Below, piece by piece: positions 44,775 through 53,723 of a stretch of DNA of 64,000 nucleotides. The stretch is from Pyrobaculum sp. 3827-6 (lineage in GTDB: Archaea; Thermoproteota; Thermoprotei; Thermoproteales; Thermoproteaceae): positions 181,789 to 245,788 of the forward strand of contig NZ_JAOTQN010000002.1 in the NCBI RefSeq assembly GCF_025641885.1. The letters run 5' to 3'. Made by a program: the position numbers and the translations under genes. Below the pieces are notes generated by a model. The model had not been told where the DNA came from and made no database searches. It was given only the letters and a program-made list of their open reading frames with translations. Positions within the stretch are counted from its first letter, which is position 1, and each line of letters begins with the position of its first letter.

Positions 44775-45146
44775 ATGTGCCGCATATTGAACGCGGCGCT
44801 GAGGAGAGGCCTCACCGCCGCCACCGCGCAGTGGATCTGCCGGCAGGCGGAGGCGCTGGGGGTCTCTGAGAGGGAGATGCTCAAGGCGGTTCTCAGAGCC
44901 GCCAGCCACGGCGTGTGGCTGGGCGAGGAGGAGTGGCGCCTCTTGGCGAATACAAACAAGAGGCGCCTCGCCAAGCTGGCGGGGGAGGTGGCTAGGCTTG
45001 TGAAGCAGGGCTATACTGCGAGGGAGGCTCTCGATATTTTGTCCACAGCCGGGCCAGGTAGAGGCGTCGTGTTGCGCGCGGCGCTGGGCGCCTTGGCCGA
45101 AGCCGCCAGGGGTCTAATAAGCCGGGTGCCTAAGATAAAACACTGA
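44775..45146 (+). CDS. Unknown helical element protein
   Basis: A 123-residue basic, helical protein (RRGLTAATAQWICRQAEALG, VSEREMLKAVLRAASHGVWL) separated by one base from the upstream stop. Helix-turn-helix-like spacing can be imagined but is not convincing. No family recognised. Confidence 0.5.
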   Translation: MCRILNAALRRGLTAATAQWICRQAEALGVSEREMLKAVLRAASHGVWLGEEEWRLLANTNKRRLAKLAGEVARLVKQGYTAREALDILSTAGPGRGVVLRAALGALAEAARGLISRVPKIKH

Positions 45147-45153
45147 CTTTTCT

Positions 45154-45168
45154 TAAGGTTTTTCCGCC
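45154..45168 (+). promoter_or_regulatory. Element promoter motif
   Basis: TAAGGTTTTTCCGCC begins 34 nt before ATG 45188. It is identical over 15 bases to the motifs at 48434 and 58581. Confidence 0.7.
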
Positions 45169-45187
45169 CAACCTGTCTAGAACCCCC

Positions 45188-45688
45188 ATGAAATCCACGG
45201 CTATAATAGGCCCGCTTGGGGCCGGCAAGACCTTTATCGCAACCTCCCTCGCCCTCTACCTGCACTGGGCGGCGCCGGGGAAGACCGTCTTCATAGACGC
45301 GACGCCCGACAAGACGGGTGCCCGCCTTGTAAAGGGGCAAGTCCCACTCGCCGCGGAGCCGGCCGAGGCTCTGCAGATGAAGGCTAGGTACGCCGTCGTG
45401 GACACCTCGGCGATTTACGAAATACCGCCAGCAGACAAGTACGTCGCAGTCCTCGAGCCCACAGACCTGCGGCGAATAGACGTGGAGTCGCTGGAGAGGC
45501 GGGGGTACTACATCGTCATAAACAAGGCCGGCACCCTCTCCGCCTGGGTGAGAGGCTGGATACCGCATATACGCGAGATAAGCTGGTACATGCGCGAAGG
45601 CCTCCACCCCCTCCTAGCCGCAGAGCTGACGCGGTTCAGAAGGAGGATGGGCAAAATGCTGAAGCAGATTGCCCAGTGGATACTATGA
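45188..45688 (+). CDS. Small ParA-superfamily-like ATPase
   Basis: A 166-residue P-loop protein: STAIIGPLGAGKTFIATSLA with Walker A GPLGAGKT at 8-15, then KTVFIDATPDKTGARLV and a short Walker B region YAVVDTSAIYEI. It is a minimal SIMIBI-type ATPase, smaller than usual ParA. First gene of the unit that encodes the paralog pair and the HerA-like ATPase, so it may energise or position that complex. Its stop overlaps the next gene. Confidence 0.7.
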   Translation: MKSTAIIGPLGAGKTFIATSLALYLHWAAPGKTVFIDATPDKTGARLVKGQVPLAAEPAEALQMKARYAVVDTSAIYEIPPADKYVAVLEPTDLRRIDVESLERRGYYIVINKAGTLSAWVRGWIPHIREISWYMREGLHPLLAAELTRFRRRMGKMLKQIAQWIL

Positions 45689-46089
45689 AGATGGCGAGGG
45701 AGAAGAAGAAGGCCGAGAGGCCGAAGACGCCGCGGGAGGAGCTTATGGAGTTGCTGAAGAGGCAGAGGGAGGAGGCTTTGAAATTTAGGCCGGAGGAGCG
45801 TGTCCGCATCCCAGAGCCTCCGCCGGAGAAGTGGAGGCCCAGGACCATTCCGCTGGAGAGGGCTATGAGGGAGCTGGGGGTGGAGCCCCTCTACCCGGAG
45901 CTGTACGACATGGCTGTTAAGACCTGCAGAGACTGGCAGAGGTGCTACCAGCTGTTTATCGACGTCTGGGAGACGCCGCACAAGTGGCTGTTGTTTGAAG
46001 CCGCCATGGCCGGGCTGGATACAGAACACGTGGCTAGGCTGATACTAGAGGGCAGAATCGACGAGGCTAAGAAGCTGGTGGAGCCATGA
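45685..46089 (+). CDS. Unknown protein, paralog of the next gene
   Basis: A 134-residue protein with a Lys/Glu-rich helical N-terminus (MAREKKKAERPKTPREELME). The C-terminal ~75 residues (ELGVEPLYPELYDMAVKTC, FEAAMAGLDTEHVARLILEG) are clearly similar to the following gene. ATG 45685 overlaps the upstream stop by ATGA; a frame three codons longer is not needed. Function unknown. Confidence 0.65.
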   Translation: MKMAREKKKAERPKTPREELMELLKRQREEALKFRPEERVRIPEPPPEKWRPRTIPLERAMRELGVEPLYPELYDMAVKTCRDWQRCYQLFIDVWETPHKWLLFEAAMAGLDTEHVARLILEGRIDEAKKLVEP

Positions 46090-46415
46090 CTGAGGAGCTT
46101 AAGACTCTGCTAAACAGAGAGCCGGTGAGGAGGGACGTGCCGCCTCCGCCTCCGGAGTGGCGGTGTGGAGAAGTAGACACCGCCGCCCTCTGGAGGGAGC
46201 TGGGGGTGGAGCCTATGTTCCCGGAGCTGTACGACCTGGCGACGACGTGTCCCGACGTTTTTGACTGCTACCGGAAGCTCGTCGCGCTTTGGGACGACGA
46301 GCGTAGCCGCGACATTATATTCAAAGCCGCCTGGACCGGCGCCGACATAGCCAAAGTTGTCGATCTGCTGTGGCGCGGCCAGTACAAAGAGGCAGAGGAG
46401 GCGGCTAAGCCATGA
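46086..46415 (+). CDS. Unknown protein, tandem paralog
   Basis: A 109-residue protein. ELGVEPMFPELYDLATTC and the ending IAKVVDLLWRGQYKEAEEAA align with the C-terminal part of the previous gene, including the conserved GVEP-PELYD core and two Cys. It overlaps both neighbours by ATGA. Tandem duplication next to the HerA-like ATPase suggests two related subunits of one complex. Confidence 0.65.
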   Translation: MTEELKTLLNREPVRRDVPPPPPEWRCGEVDTAALWRELGVEPMFPELYDLATTCPDVFDCYRKLVALWDDERSRDIIFKAAWTGADIAKVVDLLWRGQYKEAEEAAKP

Positions 46416-48388
46416 ACTACTACGACAGGACACTTGCGTTATTCGGCCTGTCGCTGTTGGCAATAGCCATACTAGCCAAGGCCTACCCCCCGCTTGCTCT
46501 GCTGGCGGTTTTTCCAATACTGGCCTGGGGTGAGGAGGTGTTGGTGTGGGTGTACACGCGGGTTGCCCCTCTGGAGCCTGTGAGAGTGCTCTACGAGGAG
46601 CCGGGCGTCAAGGCGGCGTACGACCCCCGCCGCAAGTTGTACCACGTATTCTGGGCGGCTGAGCCGGTGCTGTCGGTATACGGCATAGAGGCGGCGCCGA
46701 GGCTACACGAGCTCTACTCGAAGCTGTCGCTTAAGAGCTGGGAGTGGGTGACCTACGTCGTCGTGGGGGAGATGAAGTACATACGGTACACCGCCAAGCG
46801 CCTCGCCCCAGACCGCGTGAGGCAGGTGGAGCAGGTCTTGGGGGAGTACTTCGTGTTGAGGAGGGTGAGGCCCTGGGTATCCAGCTCCCAGAAGTCTCCG
46901 GCGGCGTGGCCCTACGCCACGTCGCTGGCGTTCTTCCTACTGGCCCTCGTGTCCAGCGGCTGGTTTCTGCTGGTGATACCGCTGTGGCTGTTTGTATACG
47001 GAAGGGTTAGGAGGTGGCACCGGGAGCCCCTCCTCATAGCCACACTCTCCCACATGTCTAGAGCCTCGGCGTTACCCGCCTCACGGGACATGCTGGAGAC
47101 AATGGCGTCGGCGGAGGCCACGGCCTTCGCCGACATGCCAAAGTGGGCCGTGGCCTTCACGGACTGGAGCCCGGGGGAGGTGCAGAAGAAGTTCGTCAAG
47201 GCTTATGAAGGCCGCGATACAGGCAAGCGCCTTATTAGGATCAGAGAGTTGACGGAGTTCATCGACAGGATGGCCAGATACAACGAAAGGCCCGTCAAGA
47301 TCTACCCCTTCGGCTCGAAAGACCTCCACTCCATATACATGACGCAGGACTGGATCGCCGCGTACGACTTCTGGACGCTGAGAAACGGGGTGAAGGCCCT
47401 CAGCCACGACTTGGCTAGGTTTCCCGTTTTCTACGGCGGCTCCACCATGGCTGTGGGTAGGAGGCTTGAGCTTGGCCTCGACAGATTCGGCCGGCCCGTC
47501 GGCATAGACATAGACGCACTGCCCACGGCGCATGCAGTGATTATAGGCGCCTCGGGGACGGGGAAGAGCTGGACAGTCGGCACCTGGGCCCTGAAGCTGG
47601 CCGAGCTGGGCGTAGACCTCGTCATCATCGACCCCCACGGAGACTACAGACAGCTGGCTAAGCTACTCGGCGCCAGGGTAGTGGACGTGCCGAGGGAGCT
47701 ACCCAAGGGCGTCCTCTCCCTATCCCGCAACAAGTACTTCAAACGCCTCTTGGAGGAGTTCAGCGTGGAGGTGGTGAGGGGTGAGGGTGGCGAGGTGGAT
47801 GTGGCCGCCACGTTGGCTAGGCTGTATCCGTCTGAGTTTGTGGAGGTGGGTGGCGGCCATGTGGTCTACGCCATGGACGCCGTGGCCGAGGATGAGGAGA
47901 TGCTGGCCTTCTACCTCTCCCTCCTCTTGATATACCACTACGCCCTCCTCGCGGGTCAGAGACACGAAAAGCTGAGAACCGTCGTCATAGTAGATGAGGC
48001 TCGTTTGGTGGGCTCCACAGTGGCGATAAACGCGCTGGGGGAGATCGAATCTACGGCGCTTCGCAAGGTGAAGACCTACGCCTTGGGTGGGAGGAAGTGG
48101 GGCTTCTCCATATGGCTAATCGTGCAGGCGCACGACGACATTCCACGCAAGGTGCTGAAGAACGCCGCTTTTGTGGTGGTGTTTTCGGGCAACTACATCT
48201 ACCTGGCTGACACCGTGGCGGAGCTGAGGCTTACCAGGTCGGATGAGAACTACCTGCAGACGTCAGTGACGCCGAGGGAGTCCACGGCGCTGGAGAAGAG
48301 GCCCTACTCGATGGGGGTGCTTATCGTGGGCACACGCGGCATGAAGTACTACATGAAGATACCCCTCGATCTGCGGCTGAAGGCGTGA
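46412..48388 (+). CDS. HerA/VirB4-family membrane-anchored ATPase (CedB/TedB-like)
   Basis: A 658-residue protein. Two membrane hairpins lie in the N-terminal third (about 8-44 and 168-197). An ATPase core follows with Walker A GASGTGKS at 379-386, IIDPHGDY at 405-412 and Walker B VIVDEAR at 525-531, then an IVQAHDDIP sensor-like region. This arrangement fits the HerA/VirB4/TraG group that energises conjugative or DNA-import channels, including crenarchaeal CedB. It is last of a five-gene overlap chain starting with the small ATPase at 45188. Confidence 0.85.
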   Translation: MNYYDRTLALFGLSLLAIAILAKAYPPLALLAVFPILAWGEEVLVWVYTRVAPLEPVRVLYEEPGVKAAYDPRRKLYHVFWAAEPVLSVYGIEAAPRLHELYSKLSLKSWEWVTYVVVGEMKYIRYTAKRLAPDRVRQVEQVLGEYFVLRRVRPWVSSSQKSPAAWPYATSLAFFLLALVSSGWFLLVIPLWLFVYGRVRRWHREPLLIATLSHMSRASALPASRDMLETMASAEATAFADMPKWAVAFTDWSPGEVQKKFVKAYEGRDTGKRLIRIRELTEFIDRMARYNERPVKIYPFGSKDLHSIYMTQDWIAAYDFWTLRNGVKALSHDLARFPVFYGGSTMAVGRRLELGLDRFGRPVGIDIDALPTAHAVIIGASGTGKSWTVGTWALKLAELGVDLVIIDPHGDYRQLAKLLGARVVDVPRELPKGVLSLSRNKYFKRLLEEFSVEVVRGEGGEVDVAATLARLYPSEFVEVGGGHVVYAMDAVAEDEEMLAFYLSLLLIYHYALLAGQRHEKLRTVVIVDEARLVGSTVAINALGEIESTALRKVKTYALGGRKWGFSIWLIVQAHDDIPRKVLKNAAFVVVFSGNYIYLADTVAELRLTRSDENYLQTSVTPRESTALEKRPYSMGVLIVGTRGMKYYMKIPLDLRLKA

Positions 48389-48433
48389 GGGCGCCGTGGG
48401 CGTAGACGCCGCCGGCTGGGCGTGTGTGGGGGG

Positions 48434-48448
48434 TAAGGTTTTTCCGCC
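48434..48448 (+). promoter_or_regulatory. Element promoter motif
   Basis: TAAGGTTTTTCCGCC begins 33 nt before ATG 48467. Similarity to the 58581 copy continues through CTCC, GTGGACATGCC-like bases at the start codon and the first codons (MPRKN against MPPKN). Confidence 0.7.
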
Positions 48449-48466
48449 TCCGGGCGTGTGTTGGAC

Positions 48467-48865
48467 ATGCCGCGGAAAAACGCGCCGAGTGGGTTTATGA
48501 AGGCGCTGGGCGTCCTCTGGTCTGGCTTCGAGACGCTGTTCCTCGGCTTTGGATTCGGCGTTATCTACTCCATGCCCGTGCTGTTGTTATTTGCTCTGCA
48601 CCTCTTCGTGGTTGCAGATAAGAATTTACACGTCTACGAAGGCGCCGTCAGGTGGGCCGCCGTTGCGGTGGGCATTGTAATGATTCTAATCTTTCTCTAC
48701 AAGATGGGAAAGACGCAGAGCCCAGTTAAGGCTGTTGCATACGCCACGGCTATCTACTTAGTCGTGGCCTACCTAATGCTCATAAACTGGCACTCCACGT
48801 TGTTTAATCTACTCTACGAAGTGGTCAAGCTGTACAACATGACAAGACCCCCGCCGCCGCTATGA
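48467..48865 (+). CDS. Polytopic membrane protein of the transfer-like block
   Basis: A 132-residue protein with about four membrane segments (LFLGFGFGVIYSMPVLLLFA, WAAVAVGIVMILIFLY, YATAIYLVVAYLMLI) and a Pro-rich C-terminus. The N-terminus MPRKNAPSG parallels MPPKNTQQ of the pilin-like protein at 58614, and the two share promoter and leader sequence. It might be a small channel or VirB3-like part. It overlaps the next gene by ATGA. Confidence 0.6.
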   Translation: MPRKNAPSGFMKALGVLWSGFETLFLGFGFGVIYSMPVLLLFALHLFVVADKNLHVYEGAVRWAAVAVGIVMILIFLYKMGKTQSPVKAVAYATAIYLVVAYLMLINWHSTLFNLLYEVVKLYNMTRPPPPL

Positions 48866-49644
48866 CCGACCCGAGGGAGGTCTGCGTGAGGAGGCCCGAC
48901 CTCTGCGGGGAGACCCAGACCCTGGCGAGAGAAGAGACGGCGCGCGGCACCGGCACAGTGGACATGGCCGAGTATCTGCGGAGGATGCTAGGCGGAGACG
49001 GCTCCCGCCCGCAGACGCCGGCCGCGCCGGCGGCGCCTAGGGAGCCTCCCGCCGGCTTCGAGGTGGGCGCACCTGAGCCCGGCTTTACGCAGAACACGCC
49101 GCTCCCGCCTCCCGTGGAGCCCGGCTGGGTTCTGCCGATTAGGCAGAGGGTGCTTCTCCTCTCGGTCTACTGGATGCTGGTCAACGAGCCGTATGCGAGG
49201 CTGGGAGACGTCGTCGTTATTAAATCGCCGCAGGAGATCTACCTGCTGAGGAGGGTGAAGAAGGCGGATAGGTGGACTGAGCCGGACTACCGCTTCTACA
49301 TCGCTGGTAATGTGGAGAAACAGCTGTGCGCCTACGGCTTTATACTTAGGGGCTCTATCGAGCACATCGCCCAGCTGTTTAGGTCGGGGGGATACGCCCT
49401 GGTCCTCGGCTGTGACAGGCGGGCTGTGGTTAGGCCACCAAAGCGGGAGGAGCTCTATTCGATATGGCGCTACGAGGGCTACGTGGTAAACGCCTCCCCC
49501 GCCAGACTCGCCGTCATACGGCTAGACGAAGGGAAGAAGGCGAGGTTCGCCGTGGATTACTTCGGCAAGGGCTGTCCCGTCTACTCCCACTATGCAAACC
49601 AACTGCTACAACTAGTGGGAATACCCATCCAACTCACCTGCTGA
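48862..49644 (+). CDS. Unknown element protein with Pro-rich N-terminal region
   Basis: A 260-residue protein. The N-terminal ~90 residues are low-complexity Pro/Ala/Gly-rich (PQTPAAPAAPREPPAG), then a folded domain (LPIRQRVLLLSVYWMLVNEP, VVIKSPQEIYLLRRVKKADR, FYIAGNVEKQLCAYGFIL). It has no signal peptide. It overlaps both neighbours. No family recognised. Confidence 0.55.
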   Translation: MTDPREVCVRRPDLCGETQTLAREETARGTGTVDMAEYLRRMLGGDGSRPQTPAAPAAPREPPAGFEVGAPEPGFTQNTPLPPPVEPGWVLPIRQRVLLLSVYWMLVNEPYARLGDVVVIKSPQEIYLLRRVKKADRWTEPDYRFYIAGNVEKQLCAYGFILRGSIEHIAQLFRSGGYALVLGCDRRAVVRPPKREELYSIWRYEGYVVNASPARLAVIRLDEGKKARFAVDYFGKGCPVYSHYANQLLQLVGIPIQLTC

Positions 49645-50417
49645 TGCTGGAGATTGTAATAGGCGGCCTTGCAGAGCCTCCTGAGGCGAAAATAAGGTAC
49701 ACCTTCTGCCAAGCCGAGAGGACAACCGGCTTGGGCTTCGACCTTACGCCGGAGGGCTCCCTTGTCTTTACAACAGTCTTCCTTAGAAACAACAACCCTC
49801 CCCTCTACCCGAGGCACACGGCGGAGCTGGCCCAGTGCAACGCGCCTCTGTGTTCGCTATTCCGCTATGTCGACTACGGAGAGTTGCAGACGGGCGAGGG
49901 CGTGTTTCAGTACAGGTCGCCTCCCGTCGACCCCGTCCTCTTGGCGATGGGCCTCGCCTTGGCTTTCCACCTCGACGCCTCGGCAGAAGGCTGGGCGGTT
50001 GAGGTGTATACAGACGCCTGGCCTATGTATACAGACCTGCTGGCCATGGCTAAGCCCCTGTCTGGCACTCTGCGCGTCTACACCTCTGTCTACGACCCCA
50101 AGGCGGCTGTTGCCGATAGGGTTGTTCTCGCTGTCCAGGGCTTGTCGTACGAGGGGTTGGCGATGAAGAAGGCCTGGGCTGGCGGTAGGCTGTGCCGCCC
50201 CTACACGCCTCCGCCTATTACCGAGGTGGAGGACCCCGACGTCAAAGAGCTACTCCGCACTCTATGGGAGGCCGGGGGCTTCCTATCGCTGAAGTACGCC
50301 CAGGAGAAGTACGGCCAAGCCGTTGTCAAAGCCTCCCAGCTGGGTTTAGTGAGGCTAGACGCCCTCACCCTCACGGTGAGGCTCACAGACCTGGGGATTA
50401 GGGCGCTGAGCATATGA
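49644..50417 (+). CDS. Unknown element protein
   Basis: A 257-residue protein starting at ATG 49644, which shares its A with the previous stop (TGATG). A beta-rich N-terminal part (IVIGGLAEPPEAKIRYTFCQ) precedes a C-terminal ~60 residues that look like a winged helix (LLRTLWEAGGFLSLKYAQEK, VVKASQLGLVRLDALTL). It directly precedes the second HerA-like ATPase, suggesting a partner role. No family recognised. Confidence 0.55.
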   Translation: MLEIVIGGLAEPPEAKIRYTFCQAERTTGLGFDLTPEGSLVFTTVFLRNNNPPLYPRHTAELAQCNAPLCSLFRYVDYGELQTGEGVFQYRSPPVDPVLLAMGLALAFHLDASAEGWAVEVYTDAWPMYTDLLAMAKPLSGTLRVYTSVYDPKAAVADRVVLAVQGLSYEGLAMKKAWAGGRLCRPYTPPPITEVEDPDVKELLRTLWEAGGFLSLKYAQEKYGQAVVKASQLGLVRLDALTLTVRLTDLGIRALSI

Positions 50418-51331
50418 CTCTCTACACCCAGCTCTTCAGGCTTGTGACGGCCGTGGAGGGGAATGCGCTAATCACGGGGCTCCCCGGCACTGGCAAGACT
50501 TCTTTCGTCAAGTGGTCTCTCCGCGAGGTCCCCAGCGACTACGCCGTCGTTGTATACGACACCGCTGGCGACTTCAAAAACTGCAACTACGCCGCTCGGT
50601 ACTCGGTGAACCCCCTCGACCTCCCCACGCCGCGCGTCGTGGAGATTTTGGAGGAGGCTCTAGCCGCCACGTACGGCGAATATCCCTATCTGCTGACCCC
50701 AGCGATGGCCGAGCTTCTACACAGAACGGTTGAGAAAGGCGCACACACCCTCTCGCAGGTTAGGCGCGAGGTTCTAAACGCCGCGGAGCCGCACGAGATG
50801 GACACAGCTTACGCCCTTAGGCGCAGGCTGGTGCACTTCGACGGCCCCCAGTTCGAGAAGACTGACGTGCCTATCCGGCACGGAGCCTCGACCTGCGTCG
50901 ACGTCTCGGGGCTGGATAGAGTGGGGAGGCTGGCCTACGTGCTGGCGCATCTAGAGCTTACACGCGACGTGAAGAACGTCATCTACGTAGTAGACGAGGC
51001 CCACCGCTTCCTAGCCTTCACGTCGAGGTACTCCCTCCTCACCGACCACCTGAGGACTGGGAGAAGCCGCGGCCGCTTCTTCATCCTAGTGTCGCACTCC
51101 TATAGAGAATTCCAGAGGCACCTAGGCTACGTCAAGATGGTGATTAGGTTCCCAGACTGGGACCTAGACGAGTCTAAAACAACGCCCCTCCAGCCCTCCG
51201 AGGCGCTTATAACGGTTAGGGCCGCCTCTCTCCGCTCGGCAGAGGCGTTGGCTAAGCTTCTGCCTCTACGCGGGACCTGGGCCCAGTTCCGCATCACCGT
51301 GCCGCCGTATGCAGAGAGACCCACTGCGTAG
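50414..51331 (+). CDS. Compact HerA/FtsK-type ATPase
   Basis: A 305-residue soluble ATPase: Walker A GLPGTGKT at 22-29, a VVYDTAGDF segment at 47-54, Walker B VIYVVDEAH at 189-197 and a GRSRGRFFILVSHS sensor region, all typical of HerA/FtsK-like DNA pumps. It lacks the membrane region of the 46412 gene, so the block encodes two distinct motors. It overlaps the upstream gene by ATGA and the SWIM gene by 23 bp. Confidence 0.8.
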   Translation: MTLYTQLFRLVTAVEGNALITGLPGTGKTSFVKWSLREVPSDYAVVVYDTAGDFKNCNYAARYSVNPLDLPTPRVVEILEEALAATYGEYPYLLTPAMAELLHRTVEKGAHTLSQVRREVLNAAEPHEMDTAYALRRRLVHFDGPQFEKTDVPIRHGASTCVDVSGLDRVGRLAYVLAHLELTRDVKNVIYVVDEAHRFLAFTSRYSLLTDHLRTGRSRGRFFILVSHSYREFQRHLGYVKMVIRFPDWDLDESKTTPLQPSEALITVRAASLRSAEALAKLLPLRGTWAQFRITVPPYAERPTA

Positions 51332-51893
51332 AGCCGTGGAGGCGCTTAGGGCAGACTTCCCAGGCAAGTCGAGGAGCTGGATTAAGAGGGCCCTCCTAAG
51401 GCTCGGCGACGTCAAGGAGGTGAGGGAGGACCTCTACGTCGTTGAGGGTAGGCGGGAGCTGGGGGACTGGAGGCCTCTTTACCAGGTCTGGTGGTCGGAG
51501 GCTGAAAAGCGCTGGCTCTGCACCTGCTACTACACACAGTTTGGGGTGAGGCGTAGAAAAGACATCTGCACCCACGTGGCGGCTGTCATGCTCTTCCGCA
51601 GGTACAAGAAGGCCTTGGAGAAGGCTGAGAGAGGCGTGGTGTACGTGGCCGAGGCTGTGGTGGAGTGCCGGGGGCGCATATCGGCAAACGGCGAGTTGCA
51701 CGTCAAGCCTGCTGTGGAGAAGGTAGACCTTACATTTTTCGCCTCGCCGCGCTTTAGGGTGCTTGTGGTGTCTAGGCAGAGGCGCGTCGCCGTGAGGTGC
51801 GGCGGCTACGTCGTCTACGAGGCAGAGGGGGAGGAGGTGCCCCTCGCCGTGGCTAAGTTCCTTGTCGCAAAATTCCATGAGAGTAAGGACTAG
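51309..51893 (+). CDS. SWIM zinc-finger protein
   Basis: A 194-residue protein with a SWIM-type zinc finger: C71-x-C73, then C87-x-H89 (LCTCYY ... DICTHVAAVML). SWIM domains bind DNA or protein and occur in bacterial and archaeal ATPase partners. The N-terminal helices (AVEALRADFPGKSRSWIKRA) may be a further DNA-binding part. It overlaps the HerA-like ATPase gene, implying linked function. Confidence 0.75.
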   Translation: MQRDPLRRAVEALRADFPGKSRSWIKRALLRLGDVKEVREDLYVVEGRRELGDWRPLYQVWWSEAEKRWLCTCYYTQFGVRRRKDICTHVAAVMLFRRYKKALEKAERGVVYVAEAVVECRGRISANGELHVKPAVEKVDLTFFASPRFRVLVVSRQRRVAVRCGGYVVYEAEGEEVPLAVAKFLVAKFHESKD

Positions 51894-52293
51894 GAAGGGC
51901 GTATTCGAGCTTAAGCCAGACTCCTTGTCAAACTACAGGAGGCTTTATGTGGATGTCTTTTCGGTGGCGGCGGCGCTGAGCGAGCCGGAGGAGTTGTTTA
52001 GATCTGCCGCGGAGGCTGGTGTGGAGGCGGTGTTTGTGGTAGACGCCTGGAGCGAGACCCACATGCCTCTCGCTAGGCGCTATCTTGAGGCGTGCCGTAG
52101 TTATGGCCTCGACTGCCGCCTCTCAGAGCAGAAGCCCGCCGAGATATACGCCGCGGAGCTGTGCGAGGCTGAGTGCGGGGCTGGATGCGCCGTGGTGACC
52201 AGAGACTACGACGCCGTTGCGGTAGTTAAGAGGTGCGCCCTCCTTTTGTTTAGAGGCGGGAGGTTTTGGCGTGTTCATAGCAGTAAAACTTAA
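51877..52293 (+). CDS. PIN-like domain protein (tentative)
   Basis: A 138-residue protein from ATG 51877 (inside the end of the SWIM gene). It has a Rossmann-like order of acidic segments resembling PIN/NYN nucleases: LYVDVFSVAAAL, VVDAWSETHMPLARRYLEAC and AVVTRDYDAVAVVKRC. The match is by eye. Six Cys are unusual for PIN domains. It ends the overlap chain that began at 48467. Confidence 0.5.
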   Translation: MRVRTRKGVFELKPDSLSNYRRLYVDVFSVAAALSEPEELFRSAAEAGVEAVFVVDAWSETHMPLARRYLEACRSYGLDCRLSEQKPAEIYAAELCEAECGAGCAVVTRDYDAVAVVKRCALLLFRGGRFWRVHSSKT

Positions 52294-52316
52294 AAAAAAA
52301 GTGGGTTCTTACGGAC

Positions 52317-53723
52317 ATGCGGTGGCTCGGGTTAGTGCTGGTGGTTGCGGCCGTAATGTTAGTAGTAGTCGCTGGGGCTAGGCCTGATCCTCCAAGCGGC
52401 GTTTATGTGCCTAGGGATGTAGTTAACTACGCTGGGAATCACACGACGCTTTGGGGCAAAATCGCGGCTCTTTCTCACTACGACGTGTTGAAGACTACTG
52501 AGCCGCTGATGTGTTCAGACGGCGCCGCCAACTTCACATGTCTACTCTCCAAGACAGATATAAAGCCTATTATAAACGCTTTGAGGAGAATAGGCGCCGA
52601 GCCGGAGGTCAAGACGCTAAACGCCACCTGGGTGCTAATCCTCTACTACAACTACACAGCCGGGAGCTGGCAGTGGCGTAACTACACCGCGACGGGGGCC
52701 TGGGAGCTGAAGTGGAACAACCAGACAGCACGCATATACCAGACGAAGATAAAGAAATCGCTGGGGGAGATGTTGAAGATAAAGGAACGCATTAGTGAGA
52801 AATTCCTTGTTAAAGAGAGGTTAAAGGGTATTACATTGGTAGGTGTTGTACTAGACGGACTTGTGGTGGGCACCTCTAACGGCACAGCTGGCAAGGTCCA
52901 CGAGGATGCGAAGAGGAGAATAGTTGACGAAGTAAGAAAAGACGATCCAGAAGTCACGGTAGAGGTAACCTACGCCGTCCCAGAGAAGGCGCAGAGTAGA
53001 ACAGATAGATTTAGGCCTCTCGTAGGCGGAGTTCAGATAGAAACCCAATGGACAACAGACATCGGACCATACGGTACAAAGTGTACCTTAGGTTTTGTCG
53101 GGAGGTGGGGTACCACACCTCTTCTAACCACGGCGTGGCATTGTATAGCTTGGACATATACTGACAAAACGCAGGGAAATGCGTATATATATCAGCCGCT
53201 TGCGGGTGACGCGAATCTAGTTAGTAACAGACTAGCGGCCACCTGTGGCTATAGGTGGGAAAGTGATAATAAGCTACTGGTTACATGCGATATAATTTCC
53301 ATGCAACTGTCTACCTCGTATGAGCCTAAGGTGTTTAGGCCAGATACATCCGTAACATTTGGTCAAGTCGTGAAGAGGTATTGTAAGTATGATGTATCTA
53401 CATCACGTCAGCTGGCTAAAGCTGGTATAACTACAGACGTGACTAATGGGTACATAAGAAGTTATAATGTAGATGTAACTTATACAAATCAACAGTGGGG
53501 TAGTAAGAGATTCGATGTGGTGGTTAAATATCTCGTATCTACATCAATTAACATCGCTCCTGGTGATAGTGGTAGCCCGGTCTTTACGTACGAGGGCTCC
53601 GCGGATAGGCTAGGCGCTTATGGAATTGTCAGCGGGAGGGCAATGCTGTTTGATTTCATCTTTATTGAGTCTTATATCCAAAACTTATGCGACTTGCCGT
53701 ATTATTTCGATCCTACAGGATGA
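52317..53723 (+). CDS. Secreted chymotrypsin-fold (S1-like) serine protease
   Basis: A 468-residue protein with an N-terminal signal peptide (LGLVLVVAAVMLVVVAGA), a ~215-residue propeptide-like region rich in N-glycosylation sequons, and a C-terminal trypsin-like domain. His275 lies in LLTTAWHC, Asp325 in TCDIISMQL, and Ser418 in IAPGDSGSPVF, which is the classic GDSGSP motif. Several Cys may form disulfides. ATG 52317 follows an ACTTAAAAAAAAAG box. The gene body from about 52.8 kb is more AT-rich than its neighbours. It is coupled by ATGA to the next membrane-anchored protein. Confidence 0.88.
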   Translation: MRWLGLVLVVAAVMLVVVAGARPDPPSGVYVPRDVVNYAGNHTTLWGKIAALSHYDVLKTTEPLMCSDGAANFTCLLSKTDIKPIINALRRIGAEPEVKTLNATWVLILYYNYTAGSWQWRNYTATGAWELKWNNQTARIYQTKIKKSLGEMLKIKERISEKFLVKERLKGITLVGVVLDGLVVGTSNGTAGKVHEDAKRRIVDEVRKDDPEVTVEVTYAVPEKAQSRTDRFRPLVGGVQIETQWTTDIGPYGTKCTLGFVGRWGTTPLLTTAWHCIAWTYTDKTQGNAYIYQPLAGDANLVSNRLAATCGYRWESDNKLLVTCDIISMQLSTSYEPKVFRPDTSVTFGQVVKRYCKYDVSTSRQLAKAGITTDVTNGYIRSYNVDVTYTNQQWGSKRFDVVVKYLVSTSINIAPGDSGSPVFTYEGSADRLGAYGIVSGRAMLFDFIFIESYIQNLCDLPYYFDPTG

